Source: Arenibaculum pallidiluteum (GTDB lineage: Bacteria; Pseudomonadota; Alphaproteobacteria; Azospirillales; Azospirillaceae). From it: a stretch of DNA of 64,000 bases. Shown here one piece after another: positions 52,016 to 60,392 of the stretch. A program made the translations under genes and the position numbers. The notes under the pieces are model-generated. The model saw only the letters and a list, made by a program, of their open reading frames with translations. It was not told the origin of the DNA and searched no databases. The DNA is taken from positions 62,001 to 126,000 of the forward strand of contig NZ_JAFIQU010000013.1 of the NCBI RefSeq assembly GCF_017355985.1, written 5' to 3'. Within the stretch, counting starts at the first letter, position 1; every line of letters starts with the position of its first letter.

Positions 52016-52029
52016 TTGATCTCGGTCAA
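52016..52029 (+). promoter_or_regulatory. FNR/FixK-type box upstream of pflB
   Basis: TTGATCTCGGTCAA matches TTGAT-N4-ATCAA in 9 of 10 conserved bases and the FixK form TTGAY-N4-RTCAA completely. Its centre is about 130 nt before the pflB start codon. An FNR- or FixK-type activator bound here at about -41 would start transcription near 52064, giving a leader of about 90 nt. This fits an oxygen-sensitive glycyl radical enzyme. Confidence 0.62.
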
Positions 52030-52151
52030 GGCGCCCCCGCGAAAAGCGGCGCAAGAAGAGACAAAGAAACGGCCAGGACCCGAGGCACGTTCCGCCGAAG
52101 CCGCGATCGCGGCGGGATCCGGAGCGGGCTTCCTCCCCCCTTGCGAAAGGC

Positions 52152-54443
52152 ATGACCATGGACACCCTGTCGACGCAGAAGGTCGCCGAACCGCCGGTGC
52201 GGACGGCGACGCCCGAGCCGTGGCGAGGCTTCGCCGCCGGCCCCTGGCGGCGCGAGGTCGACGTCCGGGACTTCATCCTGCGCAACTTGCGTCCCTACGA
52301 GGGCGACGCCGCCTTCCTAGCCGGTCCCAGCGAGCGCACGAAGGCCCTGTGGACCCGCGTCGCCGACCTGCTGAAGCAGGAGCGCGCGTCCAAGGGCGGC
52401 GTGCTCGAGGCCGATACCGAGGTCATCTCCTCGATCACCTCCCACCCGCCGGGCTATATCGACCGCGCGCTGGAGGTGATCGTCGGGCTGCAGACCGACC
52501 GGCCCCTGAAGCGCTCCATCATGCCCTTCGGCGGATGGCGCATGGTCAAGTCCGGGCTGGAGGCCTACGGCTTCACCCCGTCGCCGCGCATCGAGGAGAC
52601 GTTCCCCAAGCTGCGCAAGACGCACAATGACGGCGTCTTCGACGTCTACACCGACGAGATGCTGCGCTGCCGCAGGTCAGGCGTCATCACGGGCCTTCCG
52701 GACGCCTACGGCCGCGGCCGCATCATCGGCGACTACCGCAGGCTGGCGCTCTATGGCGCCGATTTCCTGATCGCCGACAAGAAGGCGCAGCTCGCCTCGC
52801 TCGAGCTCGACCGCATGGACGAGGAGACGATCCGCCTGCGCGAGGAGATCGCGGACCAGATCGCGGCGCTTGGCGACTTGGTCGCCATGGCCGGGACCTA
52901 CGGGTTCGACGTGACCCGTCCCGCGGCCACGGCCCAGGAGGCCGTGCAGTGGACCTATCTCGCCTATCTCGCCGCCGTGAAGGAGGCGAACGGCGCCGCC
53001 ATGTCGCTGGGCCGCGTGTCCACCTTCCTGGACATCTATCTGGAGCGCGACCTGCGCGAGGGACGCATCGACGAGGCGGCGGCGCAGGAGCTGATCGACC
53101 AGCTCGTGATCAAGCTGCGGCTGGTCCGCTTCCTGCGCACCCCCGAATACGACCAGCTCTTCTCGGGCGACCCGACCTGGGTGACAGAGTGCCTCGGCGG
53201 CATGGCCTTGGACGGGAGGACGCTCGTCACCAGAAGCAGCTTCCGCCTGCTGCAGACGCTGCGCAACCTGGGGCCCGCGCCCGAGCCGAACCTCACCGTC
53301 CTGTGGTCCGAGCGCCTTCCCGAGGGGTTTAAGACCTTCTGCGCCGAGACCTCGATCGGCACCTGCTCGATCCAGTACGAGAACGACGACCTCATGCGGC
53401 CCTTCTGGGGCGACGACTACGGCATCGCCTGCTGCGTCTCGGCCATGCGGATCGGCAAGCAGATGCAGTTCTTCGGCGCGCGCGCCAACCTTGCCAAGAC
53501 GCTGCTCTACGCCATCAACGGCGGGCGCGACGAGGTCTCCGGCGAGCAGGTCGGCCCGGCCCTCGCACCGATCACGGGCGAGGTCCTGGACTACGAGGAG
53601 GTGAAGGCCCGATTCGTGCCCATGATGGAGTGGCTGGCGCGCGCCTACATGAACACGCTGAACGCCATCCACTACATGCACGACAAGTACATGTACGAGC
53701 GGCTGGAGATGGCGCTGCACGACCGCGACGTGCTGCGCACCATGGCCTGCGGCATTGCCGGGCTGAGCGTGGTCGCGGACAGCCTGTCGGCGATCAGGCA
53801 TGCCCGGGTGAGGGTGGTCCGCGACGCATCGGGTCTCGCAACGGATTTCGTGATCGAGGGCGAATATCCGGCCTTCGGCAACAACGACGACCGCGTGGAT
53901 TCGATCGCCGTGTGGATCGTCGAGACCTTCATGGCCATGCTGCGCAAGCAGAAGGCCTATCGCGGGGCGGTCCCGACCCAGTCGGTCCTGACCATCACCT
54001 CCAACGTGGTCTACGGCAAGAAGACCGGCAACACGCCGGACGGCCGCAAGGCGGGCGAACCCTTCGCGCCCGGCGCGAACCCGATGCATCGCCGTGACCT
54101 CAAGGGGGCCCTGGCCTCCATGGCATCGGTCGCGAAGCTGCCCTACGTCCATGCCCAGGACGGCATCTCCTACACCTTCACCATCGTCCCGAGCGCACTC
54201 GGGCGCGGCGAGGACGAGCGGGCGCCGAACCTCGTCGGCATGCTGGACGGCTACTTCGCCCAGGGCGGCCACCACATCAACGTCAACGTCTTCGACCGGC
54301 AGACGCTGCTGCACGCCATGGATCATCCGGAGCTGTACCCGCAGCTCACGATCCGGGTGTCCGGCTATGCCGTGAACTTCATCAAGCTCACGCGCGAGCA
54401 GCAGCTCGACGTAATCTCGCGGACCTTCCATGGCCAGCATTGA
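52152..54443 (+). CDS. pflB: Pyruvate formate-lyase (glycyl radical enzyme)
   Basis: A 763-residue enzyme that splits pyruvate with CoA into acetyl-CoA and formate. The adjacent catalytic cysteines are in [20 protein letters not shown] (Cys427, Cys428); the radical glycine is in the C-terminal [19 protein letters not shown] (Gly738). Length and the segments [40 protein letters not shown] and [20 protein letters not shown] fit true PflB rather than a diol dehydratase. ATG 52152 or 52158 follows TTGCGAAAGG. An activase gene overlaps the end by 14 nt. The radical is destroyed by oxygen, so expression should be restricted, as the FNR/FixK-like box and divergent MarR suggest. Confidence 0.95.
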   Translation: MTMDTLSTQKVAEPPVRTATPEPWRGFAAGPWRREVDVRDFILRNLRPYEGDAAFLAGPSERTKALWTRVADLLKQERASKGGVLEADTEVISSITSHPPGYIDRALEVIVGLQTDRPLKRSIMPFGGWRMVKSGLEAYGFTPSPRIEETFPKLRKTHNDGVFDVYTDEMLRCRRSGVITGLPDAYGRGRIIGDYRRLALYGADFLIADKKAQLASLELDRMDEETIRLREEIADQIAALGDLVAMAGTYGFDVTRPAATAQEAVQWTYLAYLAAVKEANGAAMSLGRVSTFLDIYLERDLREGRIDEAAAQELIDQLVIKLRLVRFLRTPEYDQLFSGDPTWVTECLGGMALDGRTLVTRSSFRLLQTLRNLGPAPEPNLTVLWSERLPEGFKTFCAETSIGTCSIQYENDDLMRPFWGDDYGIACCVSAMRIGKQMQFFGARANLAKTLLYAINGGRDEVSGEQVGPALAPITGEVLDYEEVKARFVPMMEWLARAYMNTLNAIHYMHDKYMYERLEMALHDRDVLRTMACGIAGLSVVADSLSAIRHARVRVVRDASGLATDFVIEGEYPAFGNNDDRVDSIAVWIVETFMAMLRKQKAYRGAVPTQSVLTITSNVVYGKKTGNTPDGRKAGEPFAPGANPMHRRDLKGALASMASVAKLPYVHAQDGISYTFTIVPSALGRGEDERAPNLVGMLDGYFAQGGHHINVNVFDRQTLLHAMDHPELYPQLTIRVSGYAVNFIKLTREQQLDVISRTFHGQH

Positions 54444-55266
54444 TCCAAGACACCGCGTCGTCCCGGCCGCTCCGGAAGGAGCGGCCGGGTGCGCCGCCCC
54501 CACCACGCACCCGGCCGCGCAGCACGCATGCCATGACGGGCGCGAGGGCTGGGTGCACTCGGTCGAGACCGGCAGCACGGTGGACGGGCCGGGACTGCGT
54601 TACGTGCTGTTCCTGTCCGGCTGCCCGCTGCGCTGCCTCTACTGCCACAACCCCGACACCCGCCACATGCATGACGGCACCTGCACCCCGGCGGCCTCGA
54701 TCCTGGCGGAGATCGAGTTGCTGTCGGGCTTCCTGCGGCACGGCCATGGCGGCGTGACGCTGAGCGGCGGCGAGCCGCTGGTGCAGCCGGCCTTCTGCGC
54801 CCGGATCTTCCGGGGCTGCAAGGAGCTCGGGCTGCACACCGCGCTCGACACCTCGGGCTTCCTCGGCAGCCATGCCGACGACGCCCTGCTGGCGGACACA
54901 GACCTGGTGCTGCTGGACATCAAGGCCTTCAGGGAGGCGACCTACCGCACGCTGACCGGCGCGACGCTGCGCCCGACGCTCGAATTCGCGGAGCGGCTGT
55001 CGCTGATGGGAAAGCCGATCTGGCTGCGCTACGTTCTCGTGCCCGGCCTGACCGACAACGCCGACGAGATCGCCGGCTTGGCCGAGTTCGCGGCGGGACT
55101 GGGCAATGTGGAGCGCGTGGACGTTCTGCCCTTCCACAAGATGGGCGAGCCGAAATGGCGCGCCCTGGGCCTGCCTTATCGGCTGGGGGACACGCAGCCC
55201 CCCTCCGCGGATCTGACCGAACGGGTCTACGGCATGTTCCGCGCCGCCGGGCTGAAGACGCTCTGA
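54430..55266 (+). CDS. pflA: Pyruvate formate-lyase activating enzyme (radical SAM)
   Basis: A 278-residue radical SAM enzyme that installs the glycyl radical on PflB. The cluster motif CxxxCxxC is in [15 protein letters not shown] (Cys65, Cys69, Cys72), followed by [34 protein letters not shown] and [18 protein letters not shown]. The family form without the extra eight-Cys ferredoxin domain is typical of PflA. About 35 N-terminal residues precede the domain; a later start is possible. Its start overlaps the pflB stop by 14 nt, so the two are coupled. Confidence 0.94.
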   Translation: MASIDPRHRVVPAAPEGAAGCAAPTTHPAAQHACHDGREGWVHSVETGSTVDGPGLRYVLFLSGCPLRCLYCHNPDTRHMHDGTCTPAASILAEIELLSGFLRHGHGGVTLSGGEPLVQPAFCARIFRGCKELGLHTALDTSGFLGSHADDALLADTDLVLLDIKAFREATYRTLTGATLRPTLEFAERLSLMGKPIWLRYVLVPGLTDNADEIAGLAEFAAGLGNVERVDVLPFHKMGEPKWRALGLPYRLGDTQPPSADLTERVYGMFRAAGLKTL

Positions 55267-55268
55267 CA

Positions 55269-55295
55269 CCCGGAATCCGGGACCCGGATTCCGGG
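55269..55295 (+). terminator. Hairpin after pflA
   Basis: CCCGGAATCCGG, loop GAC, CCGGATTCCGGG: a perfect 12-bp stem starting 3 nt after the pflA stop. There is no T tract, so it may be a terminator for a GC-rich host or an mRNA-stabilising end. Confidence 0.55.
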
Positions 55296-55461
55296 AGACG
55301 CGGCGCATGGCGTCACGCATGCCGTGCCGCATCAATGCGACTTGTTCGCATTCTCAGACTACCGTATACGGGAGACGCGTCGCAGGTTGCCGGCAGCGGG
55401 CCGGCCGCCGCGACCATCCCGTGACGGGGCGGCGGAGCATCGGGGGACAGGAAGCGGTTCG

Positions 55462-56343
55462 ATGGCGACGTTCCATCCCAGAATGCAGAGCGCGATCGAA
55501 GGCATCACCGTCCTGGGCGAGCTCCGCTGGCGCGCCTGGGACGGCGTCATCGCCGATGTCTGGGACGTTGCCTGCGCGCCCGGCGCACGTGGCGAGTATG
55601 TCTCCGAAGCGCCGCGCCTGGTCGTGGTGCTGGACCAGGACGGGCCCGGCGGCATCCGCGTCGCGGACTCGCCGCCGTGCAGCTCGGCCCCGCTGGATCG
55701 CGCGCCGCTGACCTATGTTCCGGCGGGGCTGCGGGTCTGGGCGCGGGTCGAGGAGATCCAGCGCCTCCGTCATCTCGACCTGCATATCGACGTGGCAGCG
55801 CTCCACGGCCGGCTTTCCGACGAGATCGATGCCGAGGCCCTCGAGACCCCACGGCTGAAATTCGCGGACGAGCGCCTGTCCACCCTGGCCCGCCTGGTCG
55901 CCGCGGAATGCGTCGAGCCCGGCAGCCTCCACGATCTCTACGGCGACAGCCTGATCTCGGCGATGCTGGTGGCGCTCCTGCGCGTCGGACCGCTGACGCG
56001 CCGCCGGCGCGGCCGCCTTCCGCCACGCCAGCTCAAGCGCGCGATCGAGTACATCGAGGACAACTGCAGCCGGACGATCCGGCTGCAGGAACTGGCCGAG
56101 CTGACCGGGCTGTCCCAGTCCTACTTCTGCTCCGCCTTCAAGGCCTCCACCGGCATGCCCCCGCACAAGTGGCAGATGCGGGCGCGAATCGACCGGACCA
56201 AGGCGTTGCTGGAGAAGCCCGAAATGACCCTCGCCGCGGCGGCGGCGGCGGCCGGCTTCTCCGATCAGGCGCATCTGACGCGCGTCTTCCGGCAGGTGGT
56301 CGGGACGACGCCGGCGGCCTGGCAGCGCAACCGGGCCGCGTGA
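55462..56343 (+). CDS. AraC-family regulator of siderophore uptake
   Basis: A 293-residue activator. The C-terminal double helix-turn-helix is RTIRLQELAELTGLSQSYFC, then SAFKASTGMPPHKWQMRARI, and AAAAAGFSDQAHLTRVFRQV ending VGTTPAAWQRNRA. The N-terminal sensor (about 1-185) has no recognised ligand domain. ATG 55462 was chosen after ACAGGAAG; the frame runs to 55324. Its place just before a TonB receptor and fhu genes parallels PchR/YbtA-type activators that respond to a ferri-siderophore, so that role is a reasonable inference. Confidence 0.82.
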   Translation: MATFHPRMQSAIEGITVLGELRWRAWDGVIADVWDVACAPGARGEYVSEAPRLVVVLDQDGPGGIRVADSPPCSSAPLDRAPLTYVPAGLRVWARVEEIQRLRHLDLHIDVAALHGRLSDEIDAEALETPRLKFADERLSTLARLVAAECVEPGSLHDLYGDSLISAMLVALLRVGPLTRRRRGRLPPRQLKRAIEYIEDNCSRTIRLQELAELTGLSQSYFCSAFKASTGMPPHKWQMRARIDRTKALLEKPEMTLAAAAAAAGFSDQAHLTRVFRQVVGTTPAAWQRNRAA

Positions 56344-56415
56344 GTGCAGGCGCCCACAATGTACAAAGATCATCCAAGGAAGCGAAAAACGGTTCAATCC
56401 ACCATTTGAAAGTTA

Positions 56416-56427
56416 TGTTAGCTAACA
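56416..56427. promoter_or_regulatory. 12-bp palindrome upstream of the siderophore receptor
   Basis: TGTTAGCTAACA is a perfect palindrome in an AT-richer stretch 83-94 nt before ATG 56510. No Fur-type or RirA-type box was recognised nearby, so this is the best candidate for a regulator site, possibly for the AraC-family protein or an iron regulator. Confidence 0.35.
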
Positions 56428-56509
56428 GCCCTCGTCCGGAGAAGTCCGGCCTGATCATCAACAGTCAATCCCGTCCCAAGGGATGAACAGCCAGCACGGG
56501 GGCAAGGAC

Positions 56510-58657
56510 ATGGCGGTTAGTCGCCGAAGCGTTCGCGCATCGATCCTTCTGGGCAGCACCGCCATGGCCGCGCTTTGGTCTGCCGCGTCTTATGCGCAGA
56601 ACGCGAACGGACCGGTCGTTCTTGACCGGCTTGTGGTCGGCACCACCGGGGCCGGCGAAACCGCGACCAGCCCGGTCCAGGGATACGTTGCCAAGCGCAC
56701 CGCGACGGGCACCAAGACCGACGCGCCCATCGACGCAGTTCCCCAGTCCGTTTCGGTGGTTGGACGCGAGGAGATGGACAACCGGGGCGCGCGCAAGACG
56801 GACGAGGCGCTGCGCTATACCGCCGGCGTCTTCGCCCAGCCCTTCGGTCCCGACAGTGACACCAACTGGCTGTTCATCCGCGGCTTCCAGGCGACGCAGA
56901 CCGGCATCTTCCAGGACGGGCTGCCGCTCTACAGCTACGGCTTCGGCGGGATGTTCGTGGACAGCTATACGCTGGAACGGATCGAGGTGCTGCGCGGCGC
57001 GTCCTCGGTTCTCTACGGCGGCAGCAACCCCGGCGGGCTCGTCAACTACGTCAGCAAGCGCCCTGACGGTACGCGCCTGCGCCGCGTCGAGACCGGCGTG
57101 AACTCCAACGGCACGGGCGAGCTCGGCTTCGACGTCGGCGACAAGGCGACGGACAACCTGTCCTACCGGCTCACCGGCCGGATCGCCGGCGGCGACGGCT
57201 ACACCGATTTCGAAGACGGCTTCCGCGGCACGATCTCGCCGAGCCTGAACTGGTCGAACGGCAGCACCAGCTTCACCTTCCTCTCGAACTTCACCTCGAT
57301 CGACGAGACGCACAACGGCGGCGCCTTCCTTCCCTATGTCGGGACGGTCGTCGACGCGCCGTTCGGCCGCATCGAGCGCGACGCCAACTTCACCGAGCCC
57401 GACCTCGACGACTACGAGCGCCGGCAGGCCTCGGTCGGCTACGAGATCGAGCATGTCTTCGAGAACGGGCTGACGGTGCGCCAGAACGCCCGCTACGGCT
57501 ACTCCGACGTGCACGAGGTTAACCTCTATCCCTTCGGCTATGCCGGCTTCTCGCCCGTTCCGACCGATCCGGACAACCTGCTGTCGCGGATCAACTTCGA
57601 GCACGAGACCACGGTCAACACCTTCCTGATCGACAACCAGGTGCAGGCCAAGATCCAGACCGGCCCCGTCGAGCACACGGCGCTGGTCGGCATCGATTAC
57701 AAGTTCTTCGACATGGACCAGGTCCAGCTCTCCGGCACGGCGACGCCGATCAGCGCGACCAATCCCGTCTACGGCGCACCGCAGGGCGTGCGCTCGGCCT
57801 ATATCGACCAGACCCTGCGCATGCATCAGGTCGGCATCTACGCGCAGGACCAGCTCCGCTTCGGCCAGGGCTGGCTGGTCACGCTGAACGGCCGCTACGA
57901 CCGCGCCTCGACCAGCGCCGAGGGCAACCCGGCCTACGACGGGACCGACGGCAAGTGGAGCGGCCGCGCCGGGCTCGCCTACGAGTTCGCCAACGGCCTG
58001 ACCCCCTATGCCAGCACCTCGACCTTCTTCAATCCCACGCTCGGATCGTCGCTGGTGGCCGGCGTCTACAAGCCGGAGACCGGCAAGCAGTACGAGGTGG
58101 GCGTGAAGTACCGGCCGACATGGCTGGACGCGCTGTTCACCTTCGCAGCCTTCGACCTGACCCGGAAGAACGTGGTGACCGGCCCGTTCCTCGCCGAGAC
58201 CCAGATTGGCGAGGTCAATTCGCGCGGCGTCGAGTTCGAGGCGAAGGCGAACGTCACCCGCAACCTGCTGGCGACCGCCGCCTTCACGGCCTTCGACCTG
58301 GAGATCACCGAGGACGCGAATCCCAGCCTGATCGGCAACACCCCCTTCATCGTGCCCGAGCGCCAGGCCTCGCTGTCGCTCGACTACACCTTCCGCGACC
58401 CGATGCTCGACGGCGTGGTGGTCGGCGGCGGCGTGCGCCATGTCGGCTCGTCCTGGGTCGACAACGAGAACACGCTGAAGGTGCCGTCCGCGACGGTGTT
58501 CGACGCCCGGCTGGGCTACCAGAAGGAGGGATGGGGCGTCGACCTGACCGTCGACAACCTGTTCGACAAGGAGTACGTGGCGAGCTGCCAGACGCAGTTC
58601 TCCTGCGGCTATGCCGAAGGGCGGACAGCATGGCTCAAGGCCTACATGACGTGGTAA
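56510..58657 (+). CDS. TonB-dependent siderophore receptor (FhuA-like)
   Basis: An outer-membrane receptor of about 715 residues. A signal peptide (RASILLGSTAMAALWSAASY, cleavage after YAQ) leads to a plug domain beginning DAVPQSVSVVGREEMDNRGA, with DEALRYTAGVF, FIRGFQATQTGIFQDGLPLY and RIEVLRGASSVLYGGSNPGG (TonB-plug signature). The beta barrel ends in a C-terminal aromatic residue (KAYMTW) as expected for insertion. The start may be ATG 56510 or 56483; both are in frame. It is the first gene of the fhu-like operon, and the end overlaps the ATPase gene by 28 nt. The motif set fits ferric hydroxamate receptors. Confidence 0.92.
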   Translation: MAVSRRSVRASILLGSTAMAALWSAASYAQNANGPVVLDRLVVGTTGAGETATSPVQGYVAKRTATGTKTDAPIDAVPQSVSVVGREEMDNRGARKTDEALRYTAGVFAQPFGPDSDTNWLFIRGFQATQTGIFQDGLPLYSYGFGGMFVDSYTLERIEVLRGASSVLYGGSNPGGLVNYVSKRPDGTRLRRVETGVNSNGTGELGFDVGDKATDNLSYRLTGRIAGGDGYTDFEDGFRGTISPSLNWSNGSTSFTFLSNFTSIDETHNGGAFLPYVGTVVDAPFGRIERDANFTEPDLDDYERRQASVGYEIEHVFENGLTVRQNARYGYSDVHEVNLYPFGYAGFSPVPTDPDNLLSRINFEHETTVNTFLIDNQVQAKIQTGPVEHTALVGIDYKFFDMDQVQLSGTATPISATNPVYGAPQGVRSAYIDQTLRMHQVGIYAQDQLRFGQGWLVTLNGRYDRASTSAEGNPAYDGTDGKWSGRAGLAYEFANGLTPYASTSTFFNPTLGSSLVAGVYKPETGKQYEVGVKYRPTWLDALFTFAAFDLTRKNVVTGPFLAETQIGEVNSRGVEFEAKANVTRNLLATAAFTAFDLEITEDANPSLIGNTPFIVPERQASLSLDYTFRDPMLDGVVVGGGVRHVGSSWVDNENTLKVPSATVFDARLGYQKEGWGVDLTVDNLFDKEYVASCQTQFSCGYAEGRTAWLKAYMTW

Positions 58658-59469
58658 GCGGCACCGTGGCCGGGGTCGGGGCGTCCGGCCCGACCCCGGC
58701 CCTTTACGAGCTCGACGGGGTAGCCTTCGCCATCGGGCGGCAGACCATCCTGCCGGGCCTGTCGCTGCGCCTGGAACAGGGGCGCATCTACGGGCTCGTC
58801 GGCCCCAACGGGTCCGGCAAGAGCACGCTGGTACGAATCCTCGCCCGCCAGCAGCCGCCAAGCGCCGGCAGCATCCGCTTCCTGGGACAGAACCTGGCAG
58901 GCTTTGGCGCACGGCCGCTCGCGCGCGCCGTCGCCTACATGCCGCAATTCACGCCACCCGCCGAAGGCATGACCGTGCGCGAGCTCGTGACGCTCGGACG
59001 CTTTCCCTGGCATGGCGCGCTCGGCCGCTTTGGGGAGCACGACGCCGCCAAGGTGGCCGAGGCCCTGGCCGAGACCGGGCTCGAGCGCTTCGCCGACCGG
59101 CTTGTGGACACCCTTTCCGGCGGCGAGCGTCAGCGCGCATGGCTCGCCATGATGCTGGCGCAGGATACGCGCTGCCTGCTCCTGGACGAGCCGACCTCCG
59201 CCCTCGACATCGCTCACCAGGCCGAGATGCTGGACCTCGTGCGCGCGCTGAGCCGGGCGCGCGGGATCGGCGCCGTCATCGTCCTGCACGACATCAACAT
59301 GGCCGCGCGCCTGTGCGACGAAATCCTGGCGCTGCGCGGCGGCAGCCTGGTCGCCCGGGGCGCCCCGGAGGCGATCATGAGGCCGGATGTGCTCTCGGAC
59401 CTCTACGGCATCGCCATGGGCATCGTGCCCCACCCGGCAACGGGCGAGCCCATCGGCTTCCTGCAATGA
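58630..59469 (+). CDS. fhuC: Ferric-siderophore ABC transporter ATP-binding protein (FhuC-like)
   Basis: A 279-residue ATPase with Walker A GPNGSGKSTLVRIL, FhuC-type AYMPQFTPPAEGMTVRELVT, LGRFPWHGALGRFGEHD, signature LSGGERQRAWLAMMLAQ, Walker B LLLDEPTSALD and H-loop VLHDINMAAR. The SGGERQRAWIAM-type sequence is characteristic of FhuC. ATG 58630 lies inside the receptor end; GTG 58651 or 58666 are alternatives. It overlaps fhuD by 4 nt. Confidence 0.9.
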   Translation: MAQGLHDVVSGTVAGVGASGPTPALYELDGVAFAIGRQTILPGLSLRLEQGRIYGLVGPNGSGKSTLVRILARQQPPSAGSIRFLGQNLAGFGARPLARAVAYMPQFTPPAEGMTVRELVTLGRFPWHGALGRFGEHDAAKVAEALAETGLERFADRLVDTLSGGERQRAWLAMMLAQDTRCLLLDEPTSALDIAHQAEMLDLVRALSRARGIGAVIVLHDINMAARLCDEILALRGGSLVARGAPEAIMRPDVLSDLYGIAMGIVPHPATGEPIGFLQ

Positions 59470-60392
59470 GCGCGCGGCCATCCGTCGCGCTATCGCCGCC
59501 CCCCCCGTCGCGACGTCCCCTGTCGCGGCGGCAGGCGCTGGGGCTGGCGGCCGCGGTGATGGCGCTGCCCGCGCGGGCGCGGGCCGGCCAGCCGCGAATT
59601 GCCGCGATCGACTGGGCCGCGCTGGAGACCGCGCTGGCGATCGGCGTCGTGCCCGTCGCCGCGACGGAGCTGATCCAGTTCCGCCGCATCGCGGTGGAAC
59701 CCGAGGTGCCGGACGCGGTCATGGATATCGGGCTGCGCGGCACACCGAACTACGAGGCGCTGCGCCTCGCGGAGCCGGACCTGATCCTGATCTCCGACTT
59801 TTACGAGCGCCAGCGCGCCGCACTGGAACGCATTGCCCCGCTGCTGTCCCTGACCGTGTACAGGCCCGGCGTCCCACCCTATGCGCGCGCGGCCGAGGCG
59901 ACGCTCACCCTCGCTCGCGCGCTGGACCGGGACGCCCAGGCGCAGGACGCCATCGCCCGCGCCGACCGCGAGATCGCGCGCATCCGGGCGGCGCTGGAAG
60001 GCGTCCCGCGCCGCCCGGTCTTCGTGATCAACATCGGCGATGCGCGTCACTTCCGGGCCTTCGGCACCGACAGCATGTTCGGGGACGTGCTCGGGCGGCT
60101 CGGCTTCGAGAACGCCTGGACGACGAGCACCAGCTACGCGGCGGCGGCCCCGCTCGGCGTCGAACATCTGGCGGGGGTGCCGGATGCCGGCGTCCTGGTG
60201 GTCGGCCCCGTCCCCCCCGAGGCACGTCGGACGCTGTTCGACGGCGCCCTCTGGAACGCGCTGCCGATGGTCCGCGACGGCCGGGTGAGCGTGATCGAGC
60301 CCATCAATCATTTCGGCGGCCTGCCAGCCGCGACACGATTCGCGCGACTTGCGGCCGACGCCCTGCGCCTGATCGGACAAGGCCATGGCTGA
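59466..60392 (+). CDS. fhuD: Periplasmic siderophore-binding protein (FhuD-like) with Tat signal
   Basis: A 308-residue binding protein. The N terminus shows a twin-arginine signal (PLSRRQALGLAAAVMALPA, cleavage near RARA), so it is exported folded. The FhuD fold is marked by RIAAIDWAALETALAIGVVP, DIGLRGTPNYEALRLAEPDL, LILISDFYERQRAALERIAP and VFVINIGDARHFRAFGTDSM. Starts with a 4-nt overlap and ends with an 8-nt overlap into fhuB. Confidence 0.9.
   Translation: MSARPSVALSPPPPSRRPLSRRQALGLAAAVMALPARARAGQPRIAAIDWAALETALAIGVVPVAATELIQFRRIAVEPEVPDAVMDIGLRGTPNYEALRLAEPDLILISDFYERQRAALERIAPLLSLTVYRPGVPPYARAAEATLTLARALDRDAQAQDAIARADREIARIRAALEGVPRRPVFVINIGDARHFRAFGTDSMFGDVLGRLGFENAWTTSTSYAAAAPLGVEHLAGVPDAGVLVVGPVPPEARRTLFDGALWNALPMVRDGRVSVIEPINHFGGLPAATRFARLAADALRLIGQGHG

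Noticed and set aside
52677-54578. A 633-codon minus-strand frame over pflB
   Set aside because: Shadow frame; pflB motifs are on the plus strand.
56465-58912. An 815-codon minus-strand frame over the TonB receptor
   Set aside because: No recognisable protein; the plus strand encodes a full receptor with signal peptide and C-terminal aromatic residue.
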